From contig NZ_BBYF01000007.1 of the NCBI RefSeq assembly GCF_001894745.1, positions 179,417 through 243,416 on the forward strand: a stretch of 64,000 bases of DNA. Direction: 5' to 3'. Made by a program: the position numbers and the translations under genes. Shown here one piece after another: positions 52,566 to 61,751 of this stretch. Below the pieces are notes generated by a model, which ran no database searches, was not told the DNA's origin, and saw only the letters and a program-made list of their open reading frames with translations. Position 1 is the first letter of the stretch; the number at the start of each line of letters is the position of its first letter. Origin of the DNA: Paenibacillus sp. NAIST15-1 (GTDB taxonomy: Bacteria; Bacillota; Bacilli; Paenibacillales; Paenibacillaceae).

Positions 52566-52870
52566 TCAAGCAACCTCCTTCTATTTGTGAATTGGCATAT
52601 ACCGTTATCGTGTCCGATTTCCGAGGCTCAGATTCTTAGATACTCCATATTACATATTAGGGTTGACACTGCTGTTATAGAGGAGTAGGATGGGAATATA
52701 GGGTTTTGAACATGTGTTCAAAACGATCGTTCAAAACAAATGTTCAATAAATAGGTCCAGCATTTTCGCAGTTCCTATACTAAATTTCAATGTTTAATTT
52801 TTTGTTCACTGCTAGTGTCAATATCAACCTACAACTTATTCATCAATAACAACATGAGAGGAGAACAAAG
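52566..52870. other. Control region of the TetR gene at 52871
   Basis: 305 bases without a gene. It contains the GTTCAA repeat cluster described separately and AT-rich DNA. Confidence 0.6.
52704..52748. promoter_or_regulatory. TetR operator cluster, GTTCAA repeats
   Basis: TTTTGAACATGTGTTCAAAA (52704-52723) is a perfect 20-bp palindrome; GTTCAA then recurs at 52716, 52729 and 52742 with an exact 13-bp period, with AACGATCGTT between. Likely binding sites for the TetR protein encoded about 120 bases downstream. Confidence 0.7.
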
Positions 52871-53461
52871 ATGGTTCAAGACACAAATGACGTGAAGGCA
52901 AAGATTCTCGGCGCGGCGAAGAAGCTGTTTGCACGCAATGGGTTCGAAGGAACAACGGTAAGGCAAATTTGCGAAGAGGCGGGAGTAGCGCTTGCGCTTG
53001 TCTCGTACCATTTTGGCGGCAAGGAAAAGGTGTTTTATGCGCTATTTGAGTCGTCGATTCCCAATTATGCAATGGCAACCTATGCGTTGCAAGATCCGGA
53101 GGCAGACTTTGCGAATTTTATACGTGAATTTGTTCGCCTGCGTCAGACAGAGCCTGAGCTCATTAACTTGCTGCAGCAGGAGATCATTATGCAAAGTCCG
53201 CGTATGGAGAAATTGCAAGCCTATGTCTATACATTGTGGAAGCAGCTTCGCGACATACTGGAGGCGGGAAGAGCGAAGGGATGCTTCCAATTCACATCCT
53301 TGAAGCAGACGCTGCACTTTATTATAGGAGCTCTCATTTTCACTCGAAATGTACCTGCGCTAGACGACTTGTTCGAGACAACAGTCATGGAAGAGAATGC
53401 AGAGAGTGTTGACGAGATTGCAGCATGCACCGTTCATTTTCTCTTGAATGGGTTGAAGTAA
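52871..53461 (+). CDS. TetR-family transcriptional regulator
   Basis: 196 residues. HTH at about 25-50 (GFEGTTVRQICEEAGVALALVSYHFGGKEKVFYALF), then an all-helical ligand domain of the CecR/AcrR sort. GAGAGGAG precedes the ATG. The GTTCAA repeats upstream suggest autoregulation. The HXXEE gene 65 bases downstream is a possible target. The effector is unknown. Confidence 0.91.
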   Translation: MVQDTNDVKAKILGAAKKLFARNGFEGTTVRQICEEAGVALALVSYHFGGKEKVFYALFESSIPNYAMATYALQDPEADFANFIREFVRLRQTEPELINLLQQEIIMQSPRMEKLQAYVYTLWKQLRDILEAGRAKGCFQFTSLKQTLHFIIGALIFTRNVPALDDLFETTVMEENAESVDEIAACTVHFLLNGLK

Positions 53462-53526
53462 CCATTAGGTGATCCTTGTACAAATACTTGGTATTGCTTG
53501 AATGTTCCAATACGGAGGAATACAAT

Positions 53527-54015
53527 ATGAATAGTTCTATTATTATCTTGTTTTTGTTCGCATTTACGATACACAACTTAGAAGAAGCAGTGTGGCTCAC
53601 CAGACAATCTTCCGCAGCTGGGAAGGTGAAGATGCATAAAGCCGTTACTCAGGATCAGTTTTTGTTTGGCTTATTTTGGGTAACTGGATTCGCTTATTTG
53701 ATTACAGCCCTATATATCATCTATCCAGACGTTGCGTTGTTCAAATACGCGTATTTCGGCTATGTGAGCGGAATGATTTTTAACATCATCTTCCCGCATT
53801 TGATATCGACGATTATCGAACGCTGTTACTCGCCAGGTTTATTTACGGGCCTATTGGTCATCGTTCCGATTGATAGCCTCATTATGAAGACAGGGCTTGC
53901 TGCAAATGTAATTTCAGTAAGTGAGCTTATTATCAGTACGATCATTGCTGGTGTTGTCATAATGGCCAGCATTCCATTTAGTTTCAAGGCAGGCAAGAAA
54001 CTGATTACATATTAA
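53527..54015 (+). CDS. HXXEE-domain membrane protein
   Basis: The ATG at 53527 behind ACGGAGG gives 162 residues with about five membrane helices and the name-giving HNLEEAVWL motif near the N-terminus, plus HLISTIIERCYSPGLFTGLL. HXXEE proteins are of unknown function; the conserved His and Glu suggest a membrane metal or catalytic site. It is probably co-transcribed with the TetR gene. Confidence 0.85.
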   Translation: MNSSIIILFLFAFTIHNLEEAVWLTRQSSAAGKVKMHKAVTQDQFLFGLFWVTGFAYLITALYIIYPDVALFKYAYFGYVSGMIFNIIFPHLISTIIERCYSPGLFTGLLVIVPIDSLIMKTGLAANVISVSELIISTIIAGVVIMASIPFSFKAGKKLITY

Positions 54016-54065
54016 TCTTATTAACGAACGAATCTTTTGAATTGAATACCGGAATGGATAAGCAG

Positions 54066-54117
54066 TATGCGCCAATCGGATAGAACAACTATTCGGTTGG
54101 CGCTATCTGTTTTTTTA
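54066..54117 (+). terminator. Terminator after the HXXEE gene
   Basis: GCGCCAATCGGATAG pairs with CTATTCGGTTGGCGC around a 5-base loop, followed after a few bases by seven T. Confidence 0.88.
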
Positions 54118-54129
54118 TTTTTGGACACG

Positions 54130-54159
54130 TGTCACAAATCGGAGATTACGGTTGTTATA
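54130..54159 (+). promoter_or_regulatory. Putative ECF promoter before the second sigma gene
   Basis: TGTCACA at 54130 and TGTTATA at 54153, offset 23 as at 44051 and 45693. Closest in sequence to the site at 62947 before the fifth lipoprotein gene. Confidence 0.7.
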
Positions 54160-54190
54160 GAGGTTGGAGAGCATCAAGGGAGGTGAACCT

Positions 54191-54769
54191 GTGGAATTAT
54201 CCAGCCCGGGGGAACGACAACAGAAGCAGCAATTTATTGAGGCGATTGTTGCGAAGGTGCAGGAAGGCGATGATGAAGCTTTTGCAATCCTTATTCATCA
54301 TTTCGAGAGGCAAATGTACAGCTATTGCTATTATCTATTAACGAATCGAGAAGAAGCAGAAGATGCTTTGCAGGAGATTTTCCTACAGGCCTACCGCAAT
54401 CTGAATCAATACATACAGAACACGAACTTTTCGGCTTGGCTGTATAAGATTGCATATAACCACAGCATGAATGTACTGAAGAAGAGAAAACGCTGGTATC
54501 GGCTGCTCTTACGCAGTAGAGAGATTGCACCTAATCCTGTTCCTATCAATCATGCAGCAATCATTGAGAATATGCTCGAACTATTGACAGTGGAGGAAAG
54601 GCATATTCTGCTGCTTCGAGCAGTTGAGCAATATAGCTTTACTGACATAGCGGACATTATGGGCAGTAATCCAGCTGCGATTCGCAAGAAATATGAGCGG
54701 CTGCGTACGAAGCTTCGAAATAACGATAAGGAGGTCTTTGCGAATGGCGAAATGGTCCAACCGAACTAA
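54191..54769 (+). CDS. ECF RNA polymerase sigma factor (second)
   Basis: The GTG at 54191 behind AGGGAGGTG is the best start (192 residues). Region 2 (SYCYYLLTNREEAEDALQEIFLQAYRNL ... LYKIAYNHSMNVLKK) and region 4 (VEERHILLLRAVEQYSFTDIADIMGSNPAAIRKKYERLRTKLR) are intact. It resembles the sigma factor at 44109 and shares the promoter signature. It overlaps its anti-sigma gene by 26 bases and heads the lipoprotein array. Confidence 0.93.
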   Translation: MELSSPGERQQKQQFIEAIVAKVQEGDDEAFAILIHHFERQMYSYCYYLLTNREEAEDALQEIFLQAYRNLNQYIQNTNFSAWLYKIAYNHSMNVLKKRKRWYRLLLRSREIAPNPVPINHAAIIENMLELLTVEERHILLLRAVEQYSFTDIADIMGSNPAAIRKKYERLRTKLRNNDKEVFANGEMVQPN

Positions 54770-55919
54770 GCTGACCGATCAAGAAATAAATCAGCTTGAA
54801 CAAATCATTCACGATACCGAAATGCCGGTCTATACATACAGTCATCGGATCATGAATCGGATTCGGGAAGAAAAAGCAGCGAAGAAGAAATCAATCTGGA
54901 AGCCAGCATTGATCGCTACCTCCTTAGCAGCCGTTATTAGCGGTGGTGTAGTTGGAAGCGGGTTCGTCTCATCAACGATGGCGCATGCTTTAAGCAAGCT
55001 GCCCTTTATTGGCGTCGTGTTCCAGCAAACCGGCGATTTTGGCCTTTCTTATGCGGTTGATAACAATCTGGTTACGAAAATCAATCAATCCATCACCCAT
55101 GACGGGGTAACGCTTCGGATTAAAAACATGGTTTATGATGGCATCCGCTTGGCTTTTACATGGGAGCGTGAAGGAGACAACATATCTTCCTATCTATTCA
55201 GTCCCTCTTTAACGGACGATAGGGGAGTAATTCGTCGAATTCGTTTCTTAGACTCTTCACTTGAGGAGATAACATACGACTTAAGTTTAAGCATGTACCA
55301 AACTCCTGGAGACCCAGATTCTGGTTTCTCAGTAAGTAGGAGTGAACCTTCCGTAACGAGAAATGGAAATCTCAGCAGCGAGCCGAAATCACTACCCGAT
55401 GAGTTCAATATCCGCATGAATGTATCATTATCGGGAGTTCGGGAGGTGTTCATGTTCAATATTCCGGTGAAGAAGAATACGAAAAATATTAATTTTACAG
55501 AGAATATCACGAGATCCTATGACGGTCTTAGCCTGTCGCTTGAGAAATTGGAGTTAACCCCAATCACGACACGAGTGATGCTGAGAGGAATAGGAGAAAT
55601 GCAGCATGTTCCCGATAAATTTATAGGTCCGAAAAAAGACTTTGGACTGCGCGATAACCTGCTGTTCAGTGCAGACGTGTTCGATGATCAGGGGAACAAG
55701 GCGAAAGGACTGATAGATGCGGGACTTGGAGGATTAGCTAATAAGTACGAAGAGTCGAATGATTATGGATTGGATTTGATGTTCGAGCCATTCCGGCAAA
55801 AACCGAAGTCGATTACGATCAAGCCTTTTTTGTATGATTATGAGTCTTTAGAAGACCGGAAAATCGAAAAACATTATATGAAAGAGCTAGAGTTCACCAT
55901 AGAGCTAGAAAAGGAATAG
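54744..55919 (+). CDS. DUF4179-type anti-sigma factor
   Basis: The ATG at 54744 behind AAGGAGG gives 391 residues: a cytosolic N-terminus (1-50), one membrane helix (about 51-74) and an outer domain starting LPFIGVVFQQTGDFGLSYAVDNNLVTKINQSITHDGVTL, which is the DUF4179 pattern. Such proteins hold ECF sigma factors and sense envelope stress or a ligand. Overlap with the sigma gene shows coupling. The lipoprotein genes follow 33 bases later. Confidence 0.88.
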   Translation: MAKWSNRTKLTDQEINQLEQIIHDTEMPVYTYSHRIMNRIREEKAAKKKSIWKPALIATSLAAVISGGVVGSGFVSSTMAHALSKLPFIGVVFQQTGDFGLSYAVDNNLVTKINQSITHDGVTLRIKNMVYDGIRLAFTWEREGDNISSYLFSPSLTDDRGVIRRIRFLDSSLEEITYDLSLSMYQTPGDPDSGFSVSRSEPSVTRNGNLSSEPKSLPDEFNIRMNVSLSGVREVFMFNIPVKKNTKNINFTENITRSYDGLSLSLEKLELTPITTRVMLRGIGEMQHVPDKFIGPKKDFGLRDNLLFSADVFDDQGNKAKGLIDAGLGGLANKYEESNDYGLDLMFEPFRQKPKSITIKPFLYDYESLEDRKIEKHYMKELEFTIELEKE

Positions 55920-55952
55920 CGTCTTAGGAGCGAGGAAGGAGAGGCAGCAAGT

Positions 55953-57317
55953 ATGGGGAAATCGAGAGTCACAATCACACTCCTTATGATAATCGCATTG
56001 ATAAGTGGATGTGCCGGCAAGACGCTAGAGCATGACGAGTCCATACAGACAAGCAAAATCAAGGTGCTGTATCAGGATGAAGATGCGTACTATGTCGATA
56101 TCGGCAAAATAAAAATGATGAACTATCCAGTGGATCAAATCGAATTTATTGTCCAGACGAACGAGTTCGCCAAGTTCAAGGATGGAAAATCTCTCGATGA
56201 GTTTTACGAGGGGCAGAAAAAGTTCCTAGACAAGCACAAGCCGGATGTCATTGTTGTTGATGAGAACCTGTTCGCGGATACCGCCCGGGAAGGGAAGCTC
56301 TATGACATGGAGGCCGATCTGCAAGATGAAAGCTTTCATCTAAACGAATTTATGCCTGGACTGATCGACCGAATGAAGAGCAGAGGAGACGGGAAGCTGT
56401 ATGGAATAGCGCCCTTTTTCTACAGACAAGTCTTATTTTACAATAAGGATCTGTTCGAGAAGCATCATATATCTCCTCCACGAAGCAATATGACATGGGA
56501 TGAGGTGCTGGAGCTGGCTGGACAAATCTCCGATCCCGGTTCGGGGAAGCGGGATTTTCACGGCATTTATCATACGTACTCCGCCGCCCCGGCGATGATG
56601 TACCAGATCGGTTCTTCTTCCGGACTGAGCTTGTTCGACGAGAAGGGGGAGAAGCTGCTGATCGATACAGACGGATGGAAGCATGTCATAAAGAAAATGA
56701 CAGAAGCAGTGAGAAGCCGTGCGCTGCTCGTTCATCCGAAAGAGCGCAACATGACCCATGATGGGATTTTTTTAGATGGGGATTCTGCCATGTTAATCGG
56801 TGATCCATCCTTTATTCATAAAGATGTGATGCAGCCGGACGATAAGAGAAAATTACACAAAAAATGGGGCGTCCTGTCGCCGCCTGGCAATCCGAAGTTG
56901 GCAGAGGCGAATATGAAGCTGCCCTATGTGTATGCAGTAGCAGCAGATTCTGATAACAAGCAGGCTGCGATGGAATTCGTCAAATTCATCAATGGCAAGG
57001 AAACAATGGGGACATACTTCCAACGCTTTGTTTATGACTACGCGCCGACGCGCATGGGCAATCTGAATGATTTTGATTCAACAGTAACAGAGCCGTTCTA
57101 TCAATTGAAGCCGCAGAAGGCCGACGGCATATGGGACAACCCGAATGTACCTCGTGATTTCTTTCTCGCCTTCGAGCCGATCCTGTCGGAAGAACTGCAA
57201 GCGGTCATTGACGAGAAGAAAACCGTAGATCAAGCAGCTGCCGAATTAAAGGAGAAGGGGCAAGCTGTATTACACCAATTACGTCACAAAGCACGCTCAA
57301 GTAATTTAACTTCCTAG
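55953..57317 (+). CDS. Solute-binding lipoprotein 1 of the tandem array
   Basis: 454 residues with lipobox ISGC (signal about 1-20). The family-1 extracellular binding fold follows, with array-wide landmarks: KVLYQDEDAYYVDIGK, HKPDVIVVDENLFADTAREGKLYDME, FMPGLIDRMKSRGDGKLYGIAP, ILFYNKDLFEKHHISPP and a C-terminal helix pair. It starts 33 bases after the anti-sigma gene, so it is in the sigma operon. No ABC permease is near. It may be a ligand sensor or scavenger rather than a transport component. Confidence 0.88.
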   Translation: MGKSRVTITLLMIIALISGCAGKTLEHDESIQTSKIKVLYQDEDAYYVDIGKIKMMNYPVDQIEFIVQTNEFAKFKDGKSLDEFYEGQKKFLDKHKPDVIVVDENLFADTAREGKLYDMEADLQDESFHLNEFMPGLIDRMKSRGDGKLYGIAPFFYRQVLFYNKDLFEKHHISPPRSNMTWDEVLELAGQISDPGSGKRDFHGIYHTYSAAPAMMYQIGSSSGLSLFDEKGEKLLIDTDGWKHVIKKMTEAVRSRALLVHPKERNMTHDGIFLDGDSAMLIGDPSFIHKDVMQPDDKRKLHKKWGVLSPPGNPKLAEANMKLPYVYAVAADSDNKQAAMEFVKFINGKETMGTYFQRFVYDYAPTRMGNLNDFDSTVTEPFYQLKPQKADGIWDNPNVPRDFFLAFEPILSEELQAVIDEKKTVDQAAAELKEKGQAVLHQLRHKARSSNLTS

Positions 57318-57398
57318 TAAACACATGAGTCCCTTATTGGTAAACGTCTGGTCTGTTCTTTGCGATAAATATGCTGGAAGGAGAGTAGGAGAATATCT

Positions 57399-58709
57399 AT
57401 GAAAAAGGTATGGAGAACGGGAATTTTCATGCTGACGATTTTATCCCTGCTGAGCAGCTGCGCCGAACAAAAAGAAAAGCTCGAGCCACTTCAGGCTGGC
57501 ACAATCAAGGTCGTCTATCTCGATGAGGAATCATTCTATGAGGATTACGGGAAATACTTCAAATTACAATTTCCACAAATCGACGTGGAAGTGATCAGCA
57601 AGTCGAAGCTCATTACCGAATTTAATAATGTCAATGATTATGAGGAAGCGACTAGGAAGTTTCTGAATACATACAATCCTGATGTATTGCTGTTAGATGA
57701 GCAAATGTTCAAAGCCTTCGTTGAGGAAGGCAAGCTGTATAACCTGGAGACAGCCATTCATCAAGATAGCTTCGATCTGAATGGGTTTATGCCTGGACTC
57801 ATCGACAAGCTCAAAGCGTTAGGCAAGGGTGATTTGTATGGTCTTGTGCCGCACGTCACCTTACATGCCCTGTATTACAACGAGGATTTGTTCAAGGAAT
57901 ATCAGGTAGAACCGCCGAAAAATAAAATGTCCTGGCAGGAGCTATTGGAGCTGGCTGACAGATTTATGGGTCAAGGCAGTGGCGGCCGACACGTGTACGG
58001 CTTGGAGGAAACTTATTCCGATCCCGGACGAGAGGTACTGAATATCGGCTTCGATTCTGGATTACAGCTATTCGACGAGAAGGCAGAACAAGTGCTCATC
58101 AATACGGACGGCTGGAAAAGCGTCATGAAGCTCGTCACGGAAGGAGTCCGCAGCGGGTCGGTGATTCTAAATTCGAATGGCAGCAACAAACATTTTATGA
58201 ACAAAGAAGCGGCCATGATATTTGGTTCGCCAGATCTCATGCTGTCGCTCAAGCAGAACGGTATCCAAATGAGTTGGGGCATCGCAACCATGCCCGTGCA
58301 TTCAAATGATGAGTCCGTGAATATAACTTCACGTGAAATCTTCGCCATATCAGCCGCTTCTTCCAATAAGCGGGCAGCTTGGGAGCTGGTCAAGTTCGTA
58401 AACGGTGCAGACATGGCGAAATCCAAGTCCAAAACATATAACGGGACATTGCCGTCGCGGACAGGATTTTTGAAGGAATACGACGGAAAAAGTCTAGAAG
58501 CCTTCTATATGCTAAAAGTGAGGGAAACAGCGAAAAAATGGGGGAACGCTCATGTTCCGGAGCCCTTTTTCCGCATGTTCGTAGAGCCGCTGCGAGCAGA
58601 AATGCAGGCTGTGATTGAGAATCGAAAAACGGTTGATGAAGCAGCCGCCGTGTTGGAGGAAAAAGGACAAGCGGTGCTGATGCAGGCACGCAGCGAAACT
58701 GGAAAATAA
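57399..58709 (+). CDS. Solute-binding lipoprotein 2 of the tandem array
   Basis: 436 residues, lipobox LSSC. It repeats the array pattern: IKVVYLDEESFYEDYGKYF, NPDVLLLDEQMFKAFVEEGKLYNLE, FMPGLIDKLKALGKGDLYGLVP, LYYNEDLFKEYQVEPPKNKMSWQELLELA. GGAAGGAGAG precedes the ATG. The 81-base gap from gene 1 has no terminator. It differs from gene 1 throughout, so the duplication is not recent. Confidence 0.88.
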   Translation: MKKVWRTGIFMLTILSLLSSCAEQKEKLEPLQAGTIKVVYLDEESFYEDYGKYFKLQFPQIDVEVISKSKLITEFNNVNDYEEATRKFLNTYNPDVLLLDEQMFKAFVEEGKLYNLETAIHQDSFDLNGFMPGLIDKLKALGKGDLYGLVPHVTLHALYYNEDLFKEYQVEPPKNKMSWQELLELADRFMGQGSGGRHVYGLEETYSDPGREVLNIGFDSGLQLFDEKAEQVLINTDGWKSVMKLVTEGVRSGSVILNSNGSNKHFMNKEAAMIFGSPDLMLSLKQNGIQMSWGIATMPVHSNDESVNITSREIFAISAASSNKRAAWELVKFVNGADMAKSKSKTYNGTLPSRTGFLKEYDGKSLEAFYMLKVRETAKKWGNAHVPEPFFRMFVEPLRAEMQAVIENRKTVDEAAAVLEEKGQAVLMQARSETGK

Positions 58710-58796
58710 GGAATCGTTGATAGGTAGCGATAAGGCAATGTACTCCACATATACATCATGTCCGAACGACAATAAAAAGGGGAAAGCGAGCGAATT

Positions 58797-60152
58797 ATGC
58801 ATAGTAAATATAAACTTGTACTCCTATTGCTGACAATCATGTCACTATTGGGCGGATGCTTTGGCGGAAATTCAGAGATGGCGCCGCTGAAAGACGGCAA
58901 AGGGAAGCTTAAGATCGTATATAAGGATGAGGAATCATTCAATCGGGATTATGGGAATTTATTTCTAATGAAATATCCGGATATTGAAGTTGAAGTGATT
59001 GCTCAGGATGAGTTATTTGAACAATCCGAGCAGAATTCTTCCTTTGAATTAAATGAAGAAAAGAAGAGAGTAATAGAGAAGTATAAGCCTGATGTATTGC
59101 TGTTGAATGAAAGCATGTTCGAAGCCTTTGCCCAGGATGGGAGGCTGTATGACCTCGATATGGTCATTAACCAGGATAAATATGATATTGACGGATTCAT
59201 GCCAGGGCTTATCGATAGGCTGAAAGAGAAGGGGAACGGGAAGCTGTTCGGATTGGCGCCTTATTTCGAAACACCTGTGTTGTATTACAATCGTGGACTG
59301 TTCAAACAATACAATATCAAACCGCCGCGAGATCAAATGAGCTGGAAAGAATTGTTGGATCTAGCGGGCAGATTTGCGAACGAAGGCATATATGGACTGT
59401 ATCAAACGGAGAAACCGGAGAAGCTGTTGTATGATATTGCGGCTGCCTCTGGGCTCCGTCTGGTTGACAATAAAGGAGAGAAACTGCTGATTCAATCCGA
59501 GGGCTGGAAGGAAGCTATAACGTTGACTGCGGATGCAATCCGCAATAAGTCCGTGTACATACCAGAGCAAGACGCAAACAATGAGCGCAGGGATCGTTTT
59601 TACGAGCCTTTTCATCAAGAAAAAGCCGCGATGACATTTCAAGAGTCCTGGTTCACTGTTCGTTTGAAAGAAGTTCCGATGTATGAAAAAACGCCGAAGA
59701 TCGATTGGGGTATTGTTACGACACCAGTCGATCCGGCCAACCCGAATGAATCTGCCTATGTGCATTTGTCAGAAATTTATGCGATATCCGCAAATTCTGA
59801 AAATAAGCGGGCAGCATGGGAATTTATCCAATTCATAAATGGAACGGACATGGCTCAGGTCGCCACGCTGGGGAATAACGGGAAGCTGCCTACGCGTACA
59901 GGCTATTTTAAGGATCTGGAAGGCAGAAGCACGGAGCCATTCTATCTGTTGAAGCCGAAACAAGGTAATGGACTGCTGGAAGATAAGAACATTCCTCACG
60001 GGTTTAATGACCTGTTCGACCCGTTATTATCAGAAGCAATGCAAGCGATCATAGATAAACAGAAAACGATAGATGAAGCCCTCGCAGAGCTGGAAATGAA
60101 GGGGCAGCAAGCATTAATAAAAGCGCGTGAAGCGGCAGCGAAGAAATCGTAA
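58797..60152 (+). CDS. Solute-binding lipoprotein 3 of the tandem array
   Basis: 451 residues, lipobox LGGC. Array landmarks: LKIVYKDEESFNRDYGNLF, KPDVLLLNESMFEAFAQDGRLYDLD, FMPGLIDRLKEKGNGKLFGLAP, and the late DWGIVTTPVDPANPNES and FINGTDMAQVATLGNNGKLPTRTGYFKDLEGRSTEPFY. It follows gene 2 by 87 bases with no terminator. Confidence 0.88.
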   Translation: MHSKYKLVLLLLTIMSLLGGCFGGNSEMAPLKDGKGKLKIVYKDEESFNRDYGNLFLMKYPDIEVEVIAQDELFEQSEQNSSFELNEEKKRVIEKYKPDVLLLNESMFEAFAQDGRLYDLDMVINQDKYDIDGFMPGLIDRLKEKGNGKLFGLAPYFETPVLYYNRGLFKQYNIKPPRDQMSWKELLDLAGRFANEGIYGLYQTEKPEKLLYDIAAASGLRLVDNKGEKLLIQSEGWKEAITLTADAIRNKSVYIPEQDANNERRDRFYEPFHQEKAAMTFQESWFTVRLKEVPMYEKTPKIDWGIVTTPVDPANPNESAYVHLSEIYAISANSENKRAAWEFIQFINGTDMAQVATLGNNGKLPTRTGYFKDLEGRSTEPFYLLKPKQGNGLLEDKNIPHGFNDLFDPLLSEAMQAIIDKQKTIDEALAELEMKGQQALIKAREAAAKKS

Positions 60153-60218
60153 GGGAATCTCAATTCTGGTTCCCGGATATGCAGAGCTATATACATAACG
60201 AAGCAAGGGGAGAGGGAA

Positions 60219-61622
60219 TTGCAAGTACGAACTAGCTGGAAAATGGGGATAATGCTTCTCATTATGATGTCATTGGTAAGTGGTTGTTTTGGTAGAGAAT
60301 CGGAACGAGAGTCCGTCAATAAGGTCAAAGGTACAATTAGAGTCGTCTATCAGGATGAAAGTGCATTCAATCGTGATTATGGACAACTGTTCAAACTGAA
60401 GCAGCCTGATATTAATGTTGAAGTGGTGAGTAAATCGGAGTTGTACTCCAAGTTCGGAGATCCTGATTTTGATTTTGAGACAGAGTCGCAGAAACTGCTG
60501 GACAAGTATAAGCCCGATGTATTGCTGCTGGATGAGACATCGTTCAAAGAATTTGCCCAAGGCGGCAAGCTGTATGCGATTGATGGAGTCATTAAGCGAG
60601 ATCGTTATGATGTAGAAGGGTTCATGCCAGGTCTTACCGACAGGCTCAAAGCAATGGGCAAGGGGACACTGTACGGACTCTCCCCCACTATAGATACCAC
60701 TGTATTATACTACAATCGTGATTTATTCAAGGAGCACAATATTGAGCCTCCTCGAAATCAAATGAGCTGGAAGGAATTTTTCGAACTGGCCGCGAGAGTA
60801 GCGAATGCCGGTAGTAAAGATAAGCCTTTGTATGCGTTAGCCCAAGAATATGGCGGAGCAGACAGCATGATGTATTCGATTGCTTCCTCAACTGGCTTGA
60901 GGATGTTCGATGCCAAGGGAGAGCAGCTGTTGATCAACTCGGAGGGTTGGAAGGAGGCCATCCAGCAGGCGACGGATGCGGTGCGGAGCAAGGCACTGTA
61001 TACTCGACCGGCGACGAAAGATCCTCAGCCCATTGAACCGGGGAAAGGACTCTTCTTCACAGGTCAGGCTGCAATGAAGCTGGGAACACCGTGGGATTTG
61101 GAGCATTTAAGGGATAAGAAAGCAGAGAAAATCAATTGGGATGTCGTGACAACTCCGGTCGATCCTGCGACACCCGATGAAACCGGAAATATAACCATTC
61201 GCGAAATTTATGCGATCGCAGCTGACTCCGACAATAAGGAGGCCGCGTGGGAACTGGTCAAATTTATAAACGGAACGGAAATGGCCAAGGTGGCATCTCG
61301 TACGACTGTTGGCATGATCCCTACCATTCCTTCCAGACCGGATTATTTCAAGGAATTGGACGGCAGAAGCACGGGAGCATTCTATACATTGAAACCGAAG
61401 GAACTGTCCGTATTTGATGCGCTGTGGGGCAACAATAACGTTCCTGATGACTATAGCAGTTCTTTCCGGCCAATGCTGAATGAGGCGCTGCAGGCCATTA
61501 TTGACAATGAGAAATCGGTGGATGAGGCGGTGAATGAACTGCAGATGAAGGGCCAAGAAGCGCTTCGGGTTGCGCATGAACTACAAGAAGATAAACGATT
61601 GCACGGCAAAAATGGGAAATAA
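60219..61622 (+). CDS. Solute-binding lipoprotein 4 of the tandem array
   Basis: 467 residues, probably from the TTG at 60219 behind GGGGAGAGG, which leaves a normal signal peptide with lipobox VSGC; an ATG at 60243 would shorten the signal. Landmarks: IRVVYQDESAFNRDYGQLF, KPDVLLLDETSFKEFAQGGKLYAID, FMPGLTDRLKAMGKGTLYGLSP, INWDVVTTPVDPATPDET. It is the closest relative of gene 3 and lies 66 bases after it. Confidence 0.87.
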   Translation: MQVRTSWKMGIMLLIMMSLVSGCFGRESERESVNKVKGTIRVVYQDESAFNRDYGQLFKLKQPDINVEVVSKSELYSKFGDPDFDFETESQKLLDKYKPDVLLLDETSFKEFAQGGKLYAIDGVIKRDRYDVEGFMPGLTDRLKAMGKGTLYGLSPTIDTTVLYYNRDLFKEHNIEPPRNQMSWKEFFELAARVANAGSKDKPLYALAQEYGGADSMMYSIASSTGLRMFDAKGEQLLINSEGWKEAIQQATDAVRSKALYTRPATKDPQPIEPGKGLFFTGQAAMKLGTPWDLEHLRDKKAEKINWDVVTTPVDPATPDETGNITIREIYAIAADSDNKEAAWELVKFINGTEMAKVASRTTVGMIPTIPSRPDYFKELDGRSTGAFYTLKPKELSVFDALWGNNNVPDDYSSSFRPMLNEALQAIIDNEKSVDEAVNELQMKGQEALRVAHELQEDKRLHGKNGK

Positions 61623-61730
61623 ATGACGAATTGTGGCAATTTATTTCTTATTTTATTCTTAAATTTTATTCATTGAATGTTAAGTTGTGTATTAGATGCT
61701 CAATGTTAGCATAAAAGGGAGGTTTAAATA

Positions 61731-61751
61731 TGAAACTTTGGAGGAAATAAA
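61731..61751 (+). CDS. Possible hexapeptide leader ORF (MKLWRK)
   Basis: ATG at 61731 sits behind AAAGGGAGG and ends in TAA immediately before the next ATG. Its codons contain TGGAGG, which is the ribosome binding site of the following gene, so its translation could control that of the gene at 61752. Confidence 0.35.
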
